From Xenorhabdus sp. BG5 (lineage in GTDB: Bacteria; Pseudomonadota; Gammaproteobacteria; Enterobacterales; Enterobacteriaceae), in NCBI RefSeq assembly GCF_015163665.1, contig NZ_JADEUG010000008.1, forward strand, positions 1-64,000: a stretch of DNA of 64,000 nucleotides, given 5' to 3'. The notes beneath the pieces are model-generated. The model searched no databases. It was not told the DNA's origin and was given only the letters and a program-made list of their open reading frames with translations. Made by a program: the position numbers and the translations under genes. How positions within the stretch are numbered: position 1 is the first letter of the stretch; every line of letters starts with the position of its first letter. This document shows, in pieces, positions 10,117 to 21,651 of this stretch.

Positions 10117-11481
10117 ATGAAAAAATTGCTCTCTCTTTTTATTGCTATGAATCTGGTAGGTTTTAGTACTTCAAGCCATGCTGCGAATTTACTCCAGATT
10201 TATCAGCAGGCAAAAGAAACAAACCCTGAATTGCTTAAGGCGCAGGCCGACCGCAATTCAGTAGTTGAAAAGATTAATCAAGCTCGTAGCTCTTTATTGC
10301 CCCAATTAGGTCTGAATGCGGGTGTCAATTATGGCAAGGGTTTTCGTGACTCGAGAAATTCAGAATCTCATGGCACAAATGCGAGTCTGCAACTGACCCA
10401 AACCATCTTTGATATGGCAAAATGGAATCAGCTGAATCAAGCAGAGAAAAATGCGGGTATTGAAGACATCAAATATCAAGCAGCTCAACAGCAATTAATT
10501 CTCAACACTGCACAAGCCTATTTTGACGTTCTGAATAAAATTGATACATTGACATTTACCGAAGCGCAAAAAGCTTCACTGTACCGTCAACTGGATCAAA
10601 CCACTCAGCGTTTTAATGTCGGTTTGGTTGCCATCACTGACGTGCAGAATGCCCGCGCTCAATATGATTCCATTCTGGCAGCCGAAGTTTCTGATCGCAA
10701 CAATCTGGAGAATGCTCTGGAAAAACTGCGTATGATTACAGGCACTTATTACCCACAGTTGGCTGCATTGGATATTGATCAGTTCAGAACTAAACAACCA
10801 GAACTGGCTGATAAAGTGCTAAAAGAAGCAGAAACCCGTAACCTGAACCTGCTGTCAGCCCGCTTAATACAAGATCTAAGACGCGAACAAATCAAAGAAA
10901 TGCAGACAGGTTATATGCCAACGGTTAATTTAAGCGCAGATACAAGTATTTCTAACGATCATACGCGCGGAAATAAACGAATGGACGAATATAGAGGCGG
11001 TAATAGCGTTAAGCTGTCTTTGAACTTACCGCTGTTCAGTGGCGGATCTACCTATTCTCAAGTAGAACAAGCGAAATATAATTTTGTCAGCGCCAGCCAG
11101 GATTTGGAAAATACGTATCGTAAAGTCACACAAGAAGTACATTCTTCCACCAATAACATTGCTGCTGCGATCAGTAGTGTTGACGCCAACAAACAGGCGG
11201 TACTCTCTGCGCAAAGTTCATTAGATTCAATGGAAGCCGGTTATCAGGTCGGAACCCGCACAATTGTCGATGTGCTGGATTCGACAACTAAACTTTATCA
11301 AGCCAAGCAGAACCTGTCTAAAGCACGTTACGATTATTTGCTTTCCCTGTTACAGAATAAACAGGCACGCGGCGTTTTAAATGAAAATGATTTGATAGAG
11401 TTGAATAAGATGCTAGGCGCGCAAATCTCAACCTCTGCCAGTAGTATCATTAAAGAGATGAAAACGCCGCCAGTTCGCTGA
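10117..11481 (+). CDS. tolC: Outer-membrane channel TolC
   Basis: TolC is the outer-membrane exit duct for tripartite multidrug efflux pumps and type I secretion. The 454-residue precursor has a signal peptide cleaved about after residue 22 (SSHA/AN), followed by the two-fold repeated beta-barrel and alpha-helical domain of OEP proteins. The late repeat reads YQVGTRTIVDVLDSTTKLYQ. A 218-nt divergent promoter region separates it from nudF, and a strong terminator follows. Confidence 0.97.
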   Translation: MKKLLSLFIAMNLVGFSTSSHAANLLQIYQQAKETNPELLKAQADRNSVVEKINQARSSLLPQLGLNAGVNYGKGFRDSRNSESHGTNASLQLTQTIFDMAKWNQLNQAEKNAGIEDIKYQAAQQQLILNTAQAYFDVLNKIDTLTFTEAQKASLYRQLDQTTQRFNVGLVAITDVQNARAQYDSILAAEVSDRNNLENALEKLRMITGTYYPQLAALDIDQFRTKQPELADKVLKEAETRNLNLLSARLIQDLRREQIKEMQTGYMPTVNLSADTSISNDHTRGNKRMDEYRGGNSVKLSLNLPLFSGGSTYSQVEQAKYNFVSASQDLENTYRKVTQEVHSSTNNIAAAISSVDANKQAVLSAQSSLDSMEAGYQVGTRTIVDVLDSTTKLYQAKQNLSKARYDYLLSLLQNKQARGVLNENDLIELNKMLGAQISTSASSIIKEMKTPPVR

Positions 11482-11540
11482 ATTAATGTACTATCGTTCT
11501 CAATTGAAAAACGTTATATTAAAAACGCTATACTAATAAA

Positions 11541-11572
11541 GAAAGCAGCCGCGATTACGTGGGCTGCTTTTT
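11541..11572 (+). terminator. Rho-independent terminator of tolC
   Basis: A GC-rich stem AAAGCAGCC / GGGCTGCTTT with a short loop is followed by TTTT, 60 nt after the tolC stop. Confidence 0.85.
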
Positions 11573-11662
11573 AGCACATCCCTGAGAGCCACGCCCATTG
11601 AGCACAATAAAATGGGGTAAGGCTCTTAATCAGATACCCTCAAGATGGATGCCCCTATGACA

Positions 11663-12337
11663 ATGAAACGGACAAAAGAGATAAACCGCGATTCTTTCCG
11701 TAAAACGTGGCGAAACTATCGCCTGACACCTGTAGCGCTTGCTGTCAGTGCTGTCTTTATGCTTTCTGCCTGTGAACAAAACGATGAAACGGTATCACTC
11801 TATACGAATGCCGATGAGTGTTCCCAGGCGAATCCTTCTCAAAGCGAACAATGCAAGACCGCCTACAACAACGCCCTGAAAGAAGCGGAAAAAACCGCAC
11901 CGAAATATGCGACTCGCGAAGAGTGTGTGGCTGAATTTGGTGAACAACAATGCACGCAAGCCCCTGCTCAGGCGGGAGTCGGTCAGCAGGCTCAGGCACA
12001 AAACAGTAGCAGCAGTTTCTGGATGCCTTTGATGGCAGGCTATATGATGGGACGCTTAATGGGCGGTAGCTCTGCACCATCCCAACCGCTGTTCTCATCA
12101 CAATCGGCTTCCAGCCCAGCCAATGGCAAATTTGTTGATGCAACAGGTAAAAGCTATGGCCCTGCCACCGCAGGTGGTCGCAGCATGACCGTACCAAAAA
12201 CGGCGATGGCACCAAAACCGGCAACTACAACTACGATTACCCGTGGTGGGTTCGGTGAATCCGTGGCGAAACAATCTGCCATGCAACGTTCGTCTGCCAG
12301 CTCAAGTTCCAGTTCTTCCCGTTCTATGGGTGGTTAA
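11663..12337 (+). CDS. ygiB: YgiB family protein (DUF1190), probable lipoprotein
   Basis: YgiB is a conserved enterobacterial protein of unknown function. The sequence matches E. coli YgiB: a hydrophobic N-terminal segment ends in VFMLSACEQ, a lipobox-like Leu-Ser-Ala-Cys. The Cys-containing block [14 protein letters not shown] follows, then [17 protein letters not shown], and a Ser-rich C-terminal tail with [14 protein letters not shown]. The start at 11663 (MKRTKE) matches the family; an in-frame ATG at 11645 is also possible, and neither has a strong ribosome-binding site. It is followed by ygiC after 6 nt. Confidence 0.9.
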   Translation: MKRTKEINRDSFRKTWRNYRLTPVALAVSAVFMLSACEQNDETVSLYTNADECSQANPSQSEQCKTAYNNALKEAEKTAPKYATREECVAEFGEQQCTQAPAQAGVGQQAQAQNSSSSFWMPLMAGYMMGRLMGGSSAPSQPLFSSQSASSPANGKFVDATGKSYGPATAGGRSMTVPKTAMAPKPATTTTITRGGFGESVAKQSAMQRSSASSSSSSSRSMGG

Positions 12338-12343
12338 TCAACG

Positions 12344-13504
12344 ATGAAACGCATTGGTATTACCGAGCGCCCGGATTGGCGCGAAAAAGCAGCAGAGTTT
12401 GGTTTTAATTTTCACACTATGTATGGTCAGCCTTACTGGAGTGAAGACGCTTATTACCAGTTCACCCTAAGCCAAATTGAAGAAATTGAAGATGCAACGG
12501 TAGAACTGCACCAAATGTGTTTGCAGGTCGTGGAAAAAGTGGTCGATAGTGAAGAGTTGCTGACCAAATTCCAGATCCCAAAACACTGTTGGGAATTTAT
12601 CCGTTCTTCATGGGTAACCAGCCAACCTTCACTCTATTCCCGTCTGGATTTGGCCTATGATGGCAAAAATCCCCCCAAATTGCTGGAAAACAATGCCGAT
12701 ACCCCAACGTCACTGTATGAATCGGCTTTTTTTCAGTGGATCTGGCTGGAAGACCAGATTAATGCCGGTAATCTGCCGTCAAATGCTGATCAGTTCAACA
12801 GCCTGCAAGAAAAACTGATTGAGCGTTTTGCACAGTTACGTGAAAAACATGGGTTTGGCCTGCTGCACATGGCCTGCTGTCAGGATACCGAAGAAGATCG
12901 TGGCACCATCCAATATTTGCAGGATTGTGCTGCGGAAGCCGATATTCCTACCGAGTTCCTGTTTATTGAGGATATCGGGCTGGGTGAGAAAGGGCAGTTT
13001 ACTGACTTGCAGGATCACGTGATCAGTAACTTGTTTAAGCTGTATCCGTGGGAATTTATGCTGCGTGAAATATTTTCCACCAAGTTGGCTGATGCGGGTG
13101 TCCGTTGGCTGGAGCCAGCATGGAAAAGCATTATCTCCAACAAAGCACTGCTGCCAATGCTGTGGAAAATGTTCCCAAATCATCCTAATCTACTGCCTGC
13201 CTATTTTGCAGATGAACGCCCTTCAGACATGAACAGCTATGTCATTAAGCCACTGTTCTCCCGCGAAGGGGCCAATATTCGCATCATTGAAAACGGCCGT
13301 GAAATCGCCAGTGCGGATGGCCCTTATGGCGAAGAGGGCATGATCATCCAACAGTTCCACGCATTACCGAAATTTGAGGGTAACTATGCGCTGGTCGGTA
13401 GCTGGTTAGTGGATGATCAATCTGCGGGTATCTGTATCCGTGAAGACCGAGAGTTAATTACCCAAGATCTGTCACGCTTCTACCCGCATATTATTTTGGA
13501 TTGA
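12344..13504 (+). CDS. ygiC: YgiC, glutathionylspermidine-synthase-like ATP-grasp protein
   Basis: YgiC resembles the synthetase domain of glutathionylspermidine synthase (ATP-grasp C-N ligase), but its substrate is unknown. The 386-residue protein has the family motifs [32 protein letters not shown] and the C-terminal [19 protein letters not shown]. It lies in a ygiB-ygiC operon downstream of tolC, as in E. coli, and converges with ygiD. Confidence 0.92.
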   Translation: MKRIGITERPDWREKAAEFGFNFHTMYGQPYWSEDAYYQFTLSQIEEIEDATVELHQMCLQVVEKVVDSEELLTKFQIPKHCWEFIRSSWVTSQPSLYSRLDLAYDGKNPPKLLENNADTPTSLYESAFFQWIWLEDQINAGNLPSNADQFNSLQEKLIERFAQLREKHGFGLLHMACCQDTEEDRGTIQYLQDCAAEADIPTEFLFIEDIGLGEKGQFTDLQDHVISNLFKLYPWEFMLREIFSTKLADAGVRWLEPAWKSIISNKALLPMLWKMFPNHPNLLPAYFADERPSDMNSYVIKPLFSREGANIRIIENGREIASADGPYGEEGMIIQQFHALPKFEGNYALVGSWLVDDQSAGICIREDRELITQDLSRFYPHIILD

Positions 13505-13509
13505 TTCAA

Positions 13510-14286
13510 TCAGCCAATCTGAATCGATAGCATACTTAAAGAGCCGTCTTCAATCCCTTCAACTGGTGTTGAAATTGGCTCTTTTTTATTCCATGTCCCC
13601 ATCACATACAACAACGGCAAGAAATGTTCTGGTGTTGGGTTAGACAATTGTCCATCTTCCCTGTCCAAAGCATTAAACAGAGGATGAGGCTCTTCCACGC
13701 TGGTTAAACTTTCACGCACAAACTGCTCAAAAGAGAGTGCCCAGGGAAAAGGTTCTGCTCCTAATTTTTCGGCCGGCAGGTTATGCACAATATTCCCACT
13801 GCCCATGATTAAGACGCCTTCTTCTCGCAGTAAAGCTAATTTTTTACCTATTTCATAATGAAAAGAAGCAGGTTGATTACGATCCATGCTCAGTTGGACA
13901 ACCGGAATATCGGCATCAGGATACATTTTTGCCAATATTCCCCAAGATCCATGATCCAATCCCCATTTTTCAAAATCAGTCTCGACCTCAATCGGTTCAA
14001 GGATATCCTGTACCAATACAGCAAGTTCAGGGAAACCTTTAGCCGGATACTGTTTTTCATGCAGTTCTCTGGGAAAGTTACCAAAATCGTGGATAGTTCT
14101 GGGCTGTGCCATCGTTGTCACGGCTATACCATTCGTGTACCAGTGAGCAGAAATCACCAGAATCGCCCTTGGCCTGGGTAATTTCTTCCCCAGTTCAAAC
14201 CAAGCACGCGAGTAACAGTTATCTTCAATGGCATTCATTGGGCTGCCATGACCAATAAATAGAGCAGGCATTCTCAGGAGACTCAT
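13510..14286 (-). CDS. ygiD: YgiD, 4,5-DOPA-extradiol-dioxygenase-like protein
   Basis: YgiD belongs to the LigB-type class III extradiol ring-cleavage family; E. coli YgiD opens 4,5-DOPA, though its natural role is unclear. Metal-ligand histidines are visible in FIGHGSPMNAI and GSGNIVHNL, and the family block VISAHWYTNG is present. The 258-residue length is typical. It converges on ygiC with only 5 nt between stops and no separate terminator. Confidence 0.92.
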   Translation of the reverse strand: MSLLRMPALFIGHGSPMNAIEDNCYSRAWFELGKKLPRPRAILVISAHWYTNGIAVTTMAQPRTIHDFGNFPRELHEKQYPAKGFPELAVLVQDILEPIEVETDFEKWGLDHGSWGILAKMYPDADIPVVQLSMDRNQPASFHYEIGKKLALLREEGVLIMGSGNIVHNLPAEKLGAEPFPWALSFEQFVRESLTSVEEPHPLFNALDREDGQLSNPTPEHFLPLLYVMGTWNKKEPISTPVEGIEDGSLSMLSIQIG

Positions 14287-14416
14287 TTTCGCCCCTTATA
14301 CAGCAAATTAAACATTCGAATAATGAATTCGGATTATGATAAAAAAATTATGACAGGATTCAGACATTCCTTCCTTGAATATCGTCAATCAAAAATGATG
14401 GCGTGCCTTAGAAATA

Positions 14417-14452
14417 TTGAAAGGCTACAGGGTGCGGACTGTAGCCTTTCAA
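14417..14452 (-). terminator. Strong hairpin terminator after ribB
   Basis: A perfect 14-bp stem TTGAAAGGCTACAG / CTGTAGCCTTTCAA with an 8-nt loop lies 57 nt past the ribB stop on the minus strand. The following sequence is only moderately T-rich. Confidence 0.75.
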
Positions 14453-14509
14453 AGTACATGCGTGTGTCTCCCAGTATTCAGTATTATTTAGGGATCCTTT
14501 TAAAACCCG

Positions 14510-15163
14510 TTAGCTGGCTTCCTTTGCCATTTTTAAACGGTAATCTACCAAATCCTCAATAGTGACTACCGGCATATTATGCTGCTTTGCGAATTCAATC
14601 ACTTCAGGGGCTCGAGCCATTGAACCATCGTCATTCGTCAATTCACATAATACTCCCGCTGGTTTGAACCCCGCCATTTTGACCAAATCAATGGTCGCTT
14701 CGGTATGACCGCGACGGGTTAAAACCCCTCCCGGTTGCGCGCGCAGAGGAAAAACGTGTCCAGGTCGGCTCAGCTCGTTGGGTTGTGCGTCATCTGCAAT
14801 AGCGGCCTGGATCGTGGTGATGCGATCTGCCGCAGATACACCGGTTGTTACGCCTTGTGCAGCTTCAATTGAGACGGTGAAAGCAGTTTGATATTGGCTT
14901 GAATTGTTTTCCACCATCATGGGCAGTTTTAACTGCTGACGGCGCTCTTCGGTCAAGCACAGGCAAACAATTCCACTACCGTGGCGGATAGTTAATGCCA
15001 TTTGCTCTACCGTCATAGTTTCAGCGGCGAAAATCATGTCACCTTCATTCTCACGATCTTCGTCATCCAGTACCATCACGCCCTGACCCGCACGCAAAGC
15101 AGCAAGCGCACGTTCAACACGTTCAAATGGCGTCCCATATGAGGAAAGTAGCGTCTGATTCAT
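14510..15163 (-). CDS. ribB: 3,4-dihydroxy-2-butanone 4-phosphate synthase
   Basis: RibB converts ribulose-5-phosphate to 3,4-dihydroxy-2-butanone-4-phosphate plus formate, a branch of riboflavin synthesis. The 217-residue protein has the acidic metal-binding [10 protein letters not shown] loop, the RHGSGIVC block, the GHVFPLRA motif and the catalytic-site HTEATIDL. It is monocistronic and lies about 120 nt downstream of an FMN riboswitch, so it is likely repressed by FMN. Confidence 0.96.
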   Translation of the reverse strand: MNQTLLSSYGTPFERVERALAALRAGQGVMVLDDEDRENEGDMIFAAETMTVEQMALTIRHGSGIVCLCLTEERRQQLKLPMMVENNSSQYQTAFTVSIEAAQGVTTGVSAADRITTIQAAIADDAQPNELSRPGHVFPLRAQPGGVLTRRGHTEATIDLVKMAGFKPAGVLCELTNDDGSMARAPEVIEFAKQHNMPVVTIEDLVDYRLKMAKEAS

Positions 15164-15285
15164 GGTAAAGAAACCTCTTTAACTGTATGGATTACCAGAA
15201 TCAGGGCAATTTTGAGGAGTTCGTGCTGCACGAAAATACGGCAACAGAAACAACAGACGAGCGCAAGCACTCGATTGATGCTGTT

Positions 15286-15468
15286 ATTCTCTCCCATCCG
15301 GACTATCACCGTCGGCTCCAGAATCACACTGGATCTGCTGACCTCTGCTTTATCCCCCAAAACAACAAAGGGATAATGACGACAAACAGAGCGCTCGCGG
15401 GCTGCATAAAATGATTATTCGACATTTTACGTTACCGCCGGTAGGGACTTTCACCCTGCCCTGAGATA
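15286..15468 (-). promoter_or_regulatory. FMN riboswitch (RFN element) upstream of ribB
   Basis: On the minus strand the element opens with CTCAGGGCAGGG followed by TGAAAGTCCCTACCGGCGGT, and closes with GATAGTCCGGATGGGAGAGA. These are the most conserved segments of the RFN aptamer. A variable stem lies between them. About 120 nt separate the aptamer from the ribB start, enough for an expression platform. Confidence 0.95.
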
Positions 15469-15627
15469 AACGATTTCACTATAGCGCTAATAATCGGCAG
15501 GAGCAATCAACAAAATCAAATATGAAACCTGGCTCTCAATCATTTATGCTTTCGTCATAGGGTATTAAAATACTGCCAATACCGTTACGCTATAAAACAT
15601 CATTACATTATATAAAGGATGATCACC

Positions 15628-15903
15628 ATGCTCGATCCAAAGAAAATTGAACAAATAGCCCGCCAACTCCACAACGCCATGCCGAAAGGTGTCAAAGAAT
15701 TTGGCGATGATGTGGAAAAAAAATTGCGTACCGTTTTGCAATCCCAGTTGAGCAAGTTGGATCTTGTTAACCGCGAAGAATTTGATGTACAGACACAAGT
15801 CTTGTTGCGCACCCGTGAAAAACTGGCGGCAATGGAACAACGCCTGAATGAATTGGAAGCTCGCCTTGAAGAAACAGGCAAGAAAACTCAGCAGGCTGAA
15901 TAA
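15628..15903 (+). CDS. ubiK: Ubiquinone biosynthesis accessory factor UbiK
   Basis: UbiK (YqiC) is a small coiled-coil protein that binds lipids and the UbiJ factor and supports aerobic ubiquinone synthesis. The protein matches E. coli across [11 protein letters not shown], the [18 protein letters not shown] block and a C-terminal coiled coil. The ATG at 15628 has AAAGGA 8 nt upstream and is preferred over the ATG at 15619, which lies at the ribosome-binding site. It is divergent from ribB and converges on hldE. Confidence 0.93.
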   Translation: MLDPKKIEQIARQLHNAMPKGVKEFGDDVEKKLRTVLQSQLSKLDLVNREEFDVQTQVLLRTREKLAAMEQRLNELEARLEETGKKTQQAE

Positions 15904-15990
15904 TGTGGCAAGAGAGAATGCCATGAAAAAAATTGCGTGAGGGGATATGCCGCTATGCACCAAAAAGCATAACGGCACATGATACCAAAC

Positions 15991-17415
15991 TTACTGGCTC
16001 TTAATGGTTTTGATGATATTAGTCGTTGAAATACCCTCTTCGAAGTTTAATACCATAACTTCGCCACCCGCAGCCCAAATCTCTTCACTACCGGCAATCT
16101 CTTCCGGATTGTAATCACCGCCTTTGACCAAAATATCCGGCAGGATATCCGCGATTAAGCGCTGCGGTGTATCTTCCTCAAATGCCACAACCCAGTCCAC
16201 AGATTCCAGCGCTGATAACACTGTCATACGTTGTTCCAGCGGATTCACCGGGCGGGTTTCCCCTTTCAGGCGCTTAGTGGATGCATCGCTATTAACGGCA
16301 ACGATCAAACGATCACCCAATTTACGGGCGTTGGATAGGTAAGAAACGTGTCCCGCATGGAGGATATCAAAACAGCCATTCGTCATGACAATCCGTTCAC
16401 CACGCTGACGCGCCTGTGCAACGGCTTCTTTCAGTTTGGCTTCACTCATTACGCCAAATCCAGTTTCTGCACGTCCACGCACCGCATTTTCCAGCTCAAC
16501 CGGCGACACAGTGGACGTTCCTAATTTGCCAACCACCACTCCCGCGGCCGCATTGGCAAGGTAACAGGCTTCGTTTAACGGCTTACCCGCAGCTAATGCC
16601 GTTGCCAATACGCCTATCACCGTATCTCCTGCACCGGTAACATCAAAGACTTCCTGTGCCTGAGTTGGCAAATGCAAAGGCGGCTGTCCAATTTGCAATA
16701 AACTCATGCCTCGTTCAGAACGTGTGATCAACAGCGCTTTTAGATCCAAATCCTGCACCAGCTTCATGCCTTTCTGCACCAGATCATCATTATCCTTGCA
16801 GTGTCCTACAACGGCTTCAAACTCTGACATATTTGGTGTCAACAATGTCGCACTACGATAGCGGCTAAAATCGCTGCCTTTTGGATCGATAAGCACAGGA
16901 ACATTAGCTTCATTGGCGAGCTTAATCATCGCCTGAATCTGGCTTAGCGCCCCTTTAGCGTAATCCGACAGTACCAAAGCGCCAATATGAGGCAAGGATT
17001 GCTGAATTTTTTCCAGCATCGGCTGGGCATCTATATTCTGGAAACCCTCTTCAAAATCCAGACGCAATAATTGTTGATTACGCGATAAGACGCGCAGTTT
17101 CGTAATTGTTGGATGAGTTGGGACAGAAACAAAATCACAACGGACTTTCACACTGCTGAGTTTCTCACTCAACGCCCGCGCGGCATCATCAATGCCCGTC
17201 AAACCGACCAAACGTGAATTCGCCCCCAAAGAAGCAATATTCATGGCGACGTTAGCCGCACCCCCAGGGCGCTCTTCTATGGTTTCTACCTTAACCACCG
17301 GAACCGGTGCTTCCGGTGAAATGCGGCTAGTTGGGCCATACCAATAGCGATCTAACATCACATCACCAACAACCAAAACACCTGCGCGGTGAAAATCCGG
17401 GAGGGTTACTTTCAT
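15991..17415 (-). CDS. hldE: Bifunctional heptose-7-phosphate kinase / heptose-1-phosphate adenylyltransferase
   Basis: HldE makes ADP-D-glycero-D-manno-heptose for the lipopolysaccharide inner core. The N-terminal ribokinase-like domain (about residues 1-315) has [10 protein letters not shown] and the catalytic [11 protein letters not shown]. The C-terminal nucleotidyltransferase domain has the HxGH motif in [10 protein letters not shown]. The start at 17415 (MKVTLPDF) matches E. coli and has GGAG 9 nt upstream; a start four codons earlier is less likely. It is followed upstream by glnE, the conserved glnE-hldE order. Confidence 0.96.
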   Translation of the reverse strand: MKVTLPDFHRAGVLVVGDVMLDRYWYGPTSRISPEAPVPVVKVETIEERPGGAANVAMNIASLGANSRLVGLTGIDDAARALSEKLSSVKVRCDFVSVPTHPTITKLRVLSRNQQLLRLDFEEGFQNIDAQPMLEKIQQSLPHIGALVLSDYAKGALSQIQAMIKLANEANVPVLIDPKGSDFSRYRSATLLTPNMSEFEAVVGHCKDNDDLVQKGMKLVQDLDLKALLITRSERGMSLLQIGQPPLHLPTQAQEVFDVTGAGDTVIGVLATALAAGKPLNEACYLANAAAGVVVGKLGTSTVSPVELENAVRGRAETGFGVMSEAKLKEAVAQARQRGERIVMTNGCFDILHAGHVSYLSNARKLGDRLIVAVNSDASTKRLKGETRPVNPLEQRMTVLSALESVDWVVAFEEDTPQRLIADILPDILVKGGDYNPEEIAGSEEIWAAGGEVMVLNFEEGISTTNIIKTIKSQ

Positions 17416-17510
17416 CCCATGCTCCAAGTATCAAAATAAACTGTTGCGGATATTACCATAACCAGACTTAGTGCCAGTAAACGCGATCAGGAAAAACTGC
17501 ATCAGCCGCG

Positions 17511-20345
17511 TTACTCCAACCATTTTTGCCAGCTATCACGTACCAATGCTTGCTGCTGGCTGAAATGTCCAACTGGAACCCGACTGGATAACGCTTGCAA
17601 CGCTAAATCATGCAATTCATCACGCATGGTAATGTAAGCCTGTGTCAGCGCCATCGCCTCCTGCTCATCCATAATATTATGCTGCGCCATTAATTCGAAA
17701 ATTCGCACATTATCAGACCAACGCGTCAAGCTGGCATTTTCTGGTGCATAACGCAGAACCTGATACTGAGCAATAAACTCAATATCCGTAATCCCCCCCG
17801 GATCAGCTTTGATATCAAATTGATCTTGCTGATGACTGCCCAAGTGCCGATGCATTTTTTCTCGCATCTCACGCACCTGTTGGCGCAAAAGATCGGGATC
17901 ACGAGGAAGGCATAATGTTTCACGACGAATGCGCTCAAAATCATGGCGCATTTTCTCATCACCGAAAACCATGCGTGCACGAACCAGCGCCTGATGTTCC
18001 CAGGTCCACGCTTCATTTTTTTGGTAATCATCAAAGGCTTCAAGGGTACTGACCAACATGCCCGATTCACCGGATGGCCGCAAACGGGCATCAACGTCAT
18101 ACAATACTCCCGACACAGTTCGGGTACTGAACAAATGCAGAATGCGTTGAGTAAGGCGCAAATAAAATTGGCGAGCCTCAATGGAACGGGCACCGTCTGT
18201 CATCACTCCCATTGGGCAATCCAGCAAGAACACCAGATCCAAATCAGAGCTATAGCCCAGTTCCCAGCCACCTAATTTACCATAACCAATAATGGCAAAG
18301 CCCAACCCCTGCCGCTGGGATAAATGAGTGGGGGTGCCATAGCGTTTTACCATTTGGTTCCACGCCAGCCGTACAACAGCCTCAATAATCGCTTCCGCCA
18401 GATAAGTCAGATGATCACTTACCTTCATCACAGGCAAGACGCCTGCAATATCTTCTGCTGCGATCCGCAATAGTTGTGCCTGCTTAAATTGACGTAAAGC
18501 CTCCAGCAATTGCTCTTCATCATCCTCAGGGAGCCGCAATAAATATTGATAAAGCTCATCACGATAAGCTTCCATCGGCAAAGGTTGGTACAGCGATTTG
18601 GGATCGAGCAGCTCATCCAGCAACAACGGATGACGGGCAAGCTGGCTGGCGATCATCGGAGAAGCAGCACAGAGCCGGATAACATGAATCATGACCTGTT
18701 CTGATTCCAGCATCAGCTCTAAATAAGTCGTGCGACTGACGATACTGAGCAACAAGGAAGTAATCCGTACCAAAACAATATCGGCATCTTCCCTGGCTGC
18801 AATTTTTGCCAACATACGTGGCATCAACTGGTCAAGTACATCTCTCCCCCGTGGGCCAATGGTGCGCTTACTGACGTCCTGACGGAAAAGCGTCATTACC
18901 TCAAGCATTTTCCGGGCTTTTTCTTTATCAAGATGAGGGATCAATGCGATAAGTTCATCTGTATTCAAAGCTTCCTGCCATAAGCTCTTGAATGGAATAT
19001 GGCTTGGCTCTTCGTTATGCTCTTCTTCATCGCCAATCAATTGTTGGAAAATACCTCGCACCGCACCCATTTTACGTTCGGTTTCTGCCATCAATTCATC
19101 CCAATTGGCAAAATTCATGCCCCAAGAGAGACGGGCACGATCCAACTCGTTATCCGGTAAGGTTTGCGTTTGTTGGTCACGAATAGATTGCAGCAAGTTT
19201 TCAAGCCGCCGTAAAAACAGATAACTTTCCTCAAGCTGCTTTAGCTGTTCCATTGGCAATAAAGCCAACTCATTGATAGCCTTCAATGTCGGCAACAAAG
19301 AACGCGATTGCAGGCTCGGCTCCCTTCCTCCACGGATAAGCTGAAAAACTTGGGTGATAAACTCAATTTCACGAATTCCACCCGCGCCTAATTTAATATT
19401 GTCTTTTAATCCCCGACGCCGGACTTCTCGTTCAATCATGCCTTTCATGTTGCGCAAAGATTGAATTGCACTGAAATCGATATAACGACGGAAAACGAAT
19501 GGCCGCAACATCTGGCGCAATTCCTGACAATAAACCTGATCATCATTGCCCAAAATACGCGCTTTCACTAAAGCATAACGCTCCCAGTCACGCCCTTGTT
19601 CCTGATAATAATCTTCCAATGCCGGAAAGCTGAATACCAAAGGGCCACTGTCACCAAATGGACGTAATCTCATATCAACACGATAAACAAATCCGTCTAC
19701 GGTTTGTTGATCCAGTGCCTTAATTAATTTCCGCCCCAATCGGGTAAAGAACTGGGAATTATCCATTTCTCGACGCCCACCTTGCGTTACGCCATTTTCT
19801 GGATAAGCAAAAATGAGGTCAATGTCAGAGGAAAAATTAAGCTCTCCACCCCCCAATTTTCCCATGCCCAAAATCAGTAGCGGCTGTGCCACTCCATCAC
19901 TATTGGCAGGCGTTCCCCAATCCTGACAACAACGCAGATAAAGCCAATCACGGGCGGCGATAATCAAGGTTTCAGCCAACATGTTTAATTGCTGCAATGT
20001 CTGTTCTGTCGTACTGCTTTGCAGTGCCTGCGACCATGCAATCCTGACCAGGATCCGATGGCGGAAAAGACGTAAGCATCGCATTAAACCATTTTCATCA
20101 TTTACCGCCAGCAGCGCTTGTGCCAGCCAATGGGAATAATGTTGCCACTCTTCCGGTTGGGGCGGATTTTGGCGAATATCCTCTAGCCATGCCGGATGTG
20201 ATAACACATTTTCTGTCACAAACTCACTCAATGACAACACCGCCTGTTCATCAGGTGAAAAGGGCATTATTGTCTCCCCTAATGGCGGATGATTTGCAAC
20301 GATATGCTGTAATTGTTGGGCTAAAGGTGATGAAAGTGGCCGCAT
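17511..20345 (-). CDS. glnE: Bifunctional glutamine synthetase adenylyltransferase / adenylyl-removing enzyme
   Basis: GlnE adenylylates and deadenylylates glutamine synthetase in response to PII and glutamine. The 944-residue protein (E. coli 946) has two nucleotidyltransferase domains, each with the GxG-then-DxD pattern: [20 protein letters not shown] near residue 160 and [20 protein letters not shown] near residue 700. The adenylyl-removing activity maps to the first and the transferase to the second. It precedes hldE with a 95-nt gap. Confidence 0.97.
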   Translation of the reverse strand: MRPLSSPLAQQLQHIVANHPPLGETIMPFSPDEQAVLSLSEFVTENVLSHPAWLEDIRQNPPQPEEWQHYSHWLAQALLAVNDENGLMRCLRLFRHRILVRIAWSQALQSSTTEQTLQQLNMLAETLIIAARDWLYLRCCQDWGTPANSDGVAQPLLILGMGKLGGGELNFSSDIDLIFAYPENGVTQGGRREMDNSQFFTRLGRKLIKALDQQTVDGFVYRVDMRLRPFGDSGPLVFSFPALEDYYQEQGRDWERYALVKARILGNDDQVYCQELRQMLRPFVFRRYIDFSAIQSLRNMKGMIEREVRRRGLKDNIKLGAGGIREIEFITQVFQLIRGGREPSLQSRSLLPTLKAINELALLPMEQLKQLEESYLFLRRLENLLQSIRDQQTQTLPDNELDRARLSWGMNFANWDELMAETERKMGAVRGIFQQLIGDEEEHNEEPSHIPFKSLWQEALNTDELIALIPHLDKEKARKMLEVMTLFRQDVSKRTIGPRGRDVLDQLMPRMLAKIAAREDADIVLVRITSLLLSIVSRTTYLELMLESEQVMIHVIRLCAASPMIASQLARHPLLLDELLDPKSLYQPLPMEAYRDELYQYLLRLPEDDEEQLLEALRQFKQAQLLRIAAEDIAGVLPVMKVSDHLTYLAEAIIEAVVRLAWNQMVKRYGTPTHLSQRQGLGFAIIGYGKLGGWELGYSSDLDLVFLLDCPMGVMTDGARSIEARQFYLRLTQRILHLFSTRTVSGVLYDVDARLRPSGESGMLVSTLEAFDDYQKNEAWTWEHQALVRARMVFGDEKMRHDFERIRRETLCLPRDPDLLRQQVREMREKMHRHLGSHQQDQFDIKADPGGITDIEFIAQYQVLRYAPENASLTRWSDNVRIFELMAQHNIMDEQEAMALTQAYITMRDELHDLALQALSSRVPVGHFSQQQALVRDSWQKWLE

Positions 20346-20390
20346 AACGGGTTTTTCCTTATGACCGTTTTTTGAATAACAAAAAGGGAA

Positions 20391-21347
20391 TTATCGGGAC
20401 TGAGCCAGCAACCACTGCATTAACGCCAGCTTACATTGCAACCAAGAAGCGCTATAACACAATGTTTCAGCCTCCGCATTGTTCATGGATAAAGCCGCTG
20501 TTAATTCCAGCAATAAATCCAGAACCGGTAAACATTCAGTCTGTCTTTCAATCAACTTTATCATCCACTGTAAAACCTGCGCTAATCCCGTTTTACCTTC
20601 TGGCAACCCCGCCAGCCATTGTTCTTCTTGCTCCTGCCATTGCGCCAAAATTTCAGGCAAAAGCACAGACAATGACTGCCGCCATTCCAATTCTTTCGGT
20701 AATTTTGGTGATGTGTTATGGGATAAACCCTGAACAAGTGCATATCCCCGTGCCGCCTTGCTTTGATTTGCTAAACGCAGGCCATTTTGCGAAGCCAGTC
20801 TGTTTGCCAATGACAAAATATCGATGATATTTCCATTTTTTAGCTCCAGTTCAAACTCACAAATAGGTGATGTTTGATCTCCTGAATCTTTATTGCCCGA
20901 AAAAATAGCACCTTGATCCAGTACCACTTCAATTTCGCTTTCTCTATAGGTCACAAGCCATTTTTCACGGTTAAAATCGGTACTGAATAATTCCGTCAAT
21001 TGTGTCTGTAGATAGGCGAGATCGGTCTTTTCAGGCCAGATAGTGGCGGGAAACAATGTCAGGTCTAATTTAGGTTGGTGCAAAGGGATATTGAATTCAG
21101 GACGTTGGTGTAACCCACCTATCACTTTACCCGCGGTTTTGATGGTCATCTCATAGTGTCCGTCGAAACCACGGATACGCAACCCCATATCCCAACGCCG
21201 CAATTGATTATCAGGCGTCTCAAAATAAATATTAGTCAGGTGTTGTGGCGAAGTGTAATCATGAGGAAATTGCAATAACTGCTGGCGAACTGCCGGTATC
21301 GCATCAGGCTTCACGGACAGTTTCAATTCTATTTCTACAGAACTCAT
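20391..21347 (-). CDS. ygiF: YgiF inorganic triphosphatase with a shortened CHAD region
   Basis: YgiF hydrolyses inorganic triphosphate. The N-terminal CYTH domain (about residues 1-200) has the EIELK signature and other charged residues of the tunnel (RIRGFDGHYEMTIK, EFELELKNG). The E. coli protein is about 433 aa with a full C-terminal CHAD domain, while this one is 318 aa and ends after about 100 residues of helical sequence, so the CHAD part is much reduced. No frameshift is visible. It lies 45 nt upstream of glnE, the E. coli order. Confidence 0.88.
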   Translation of the reverse strand: MSSVEIELKLSVKPDAIPAVRQQLLQFPHDYTSPQHLTNIYFETPDNQLRRWDMGLRIRGFDGHYEMTIKTAGKVIGGLHQRPEFNIPLHQPKLDLTLFPATIWPEKTDLAYLQTQLTELFSTDFNREKWLVTYRESEIEVVLDQGAIFSGNKDSGDQTSPICEFELELKNGNIIDILSLANRLASQNGLRLANQSKAARGYALVQGLSHNTSPKLPKELEWRQSLSVLLPEILAQWQEQEEQWLAGLPEGKTGLAQVLQWMIKLIERQTECLPVLDLLLELTAALSMNNAEAETLCYSASWLQCKLALMQWLLAQSR

Positions 21348-21651
21348 ATTTTTTTATTCCTCAATGGATATTACAGAATTTTTTTCTTAATCCTGTTCAC
21401 ACTTTCTTTCACAGAAGAAAACTTTTCACAGAAGAGAAAAATAAACCACAATAGGGTGTTATCTCAACAAACATCACTTTCACTTCGCCAAAAAAAACCG
21501 CAAAAGGCGTGTATTCGGCCAGTTGATATCGCATTCATTCTGGTTTACTGATTGCACCCACAAACTTAACTCTTTACTATCCTTTGAGTAGTTTAAATTA
21601 CGATTAGTCCATACTTGATTGATCCATACACAGAGAACAGTTGAGCACAGA

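Noticed and set aside
11757-12224. 155-codon minus-strand open frame inside ygiB
   Set aside because: It is antisense to a clear YgiB-family gene, with Arg/Cys/His-rich composition typical of a shadow frame.
15160-15360. 66-codon minus-strand open frame upstream of ribB
   Set aside because: It runs through the conserved 3' part of the FMN riboswitch and has no ribosome-binding site; the aptamer explains the conservation.
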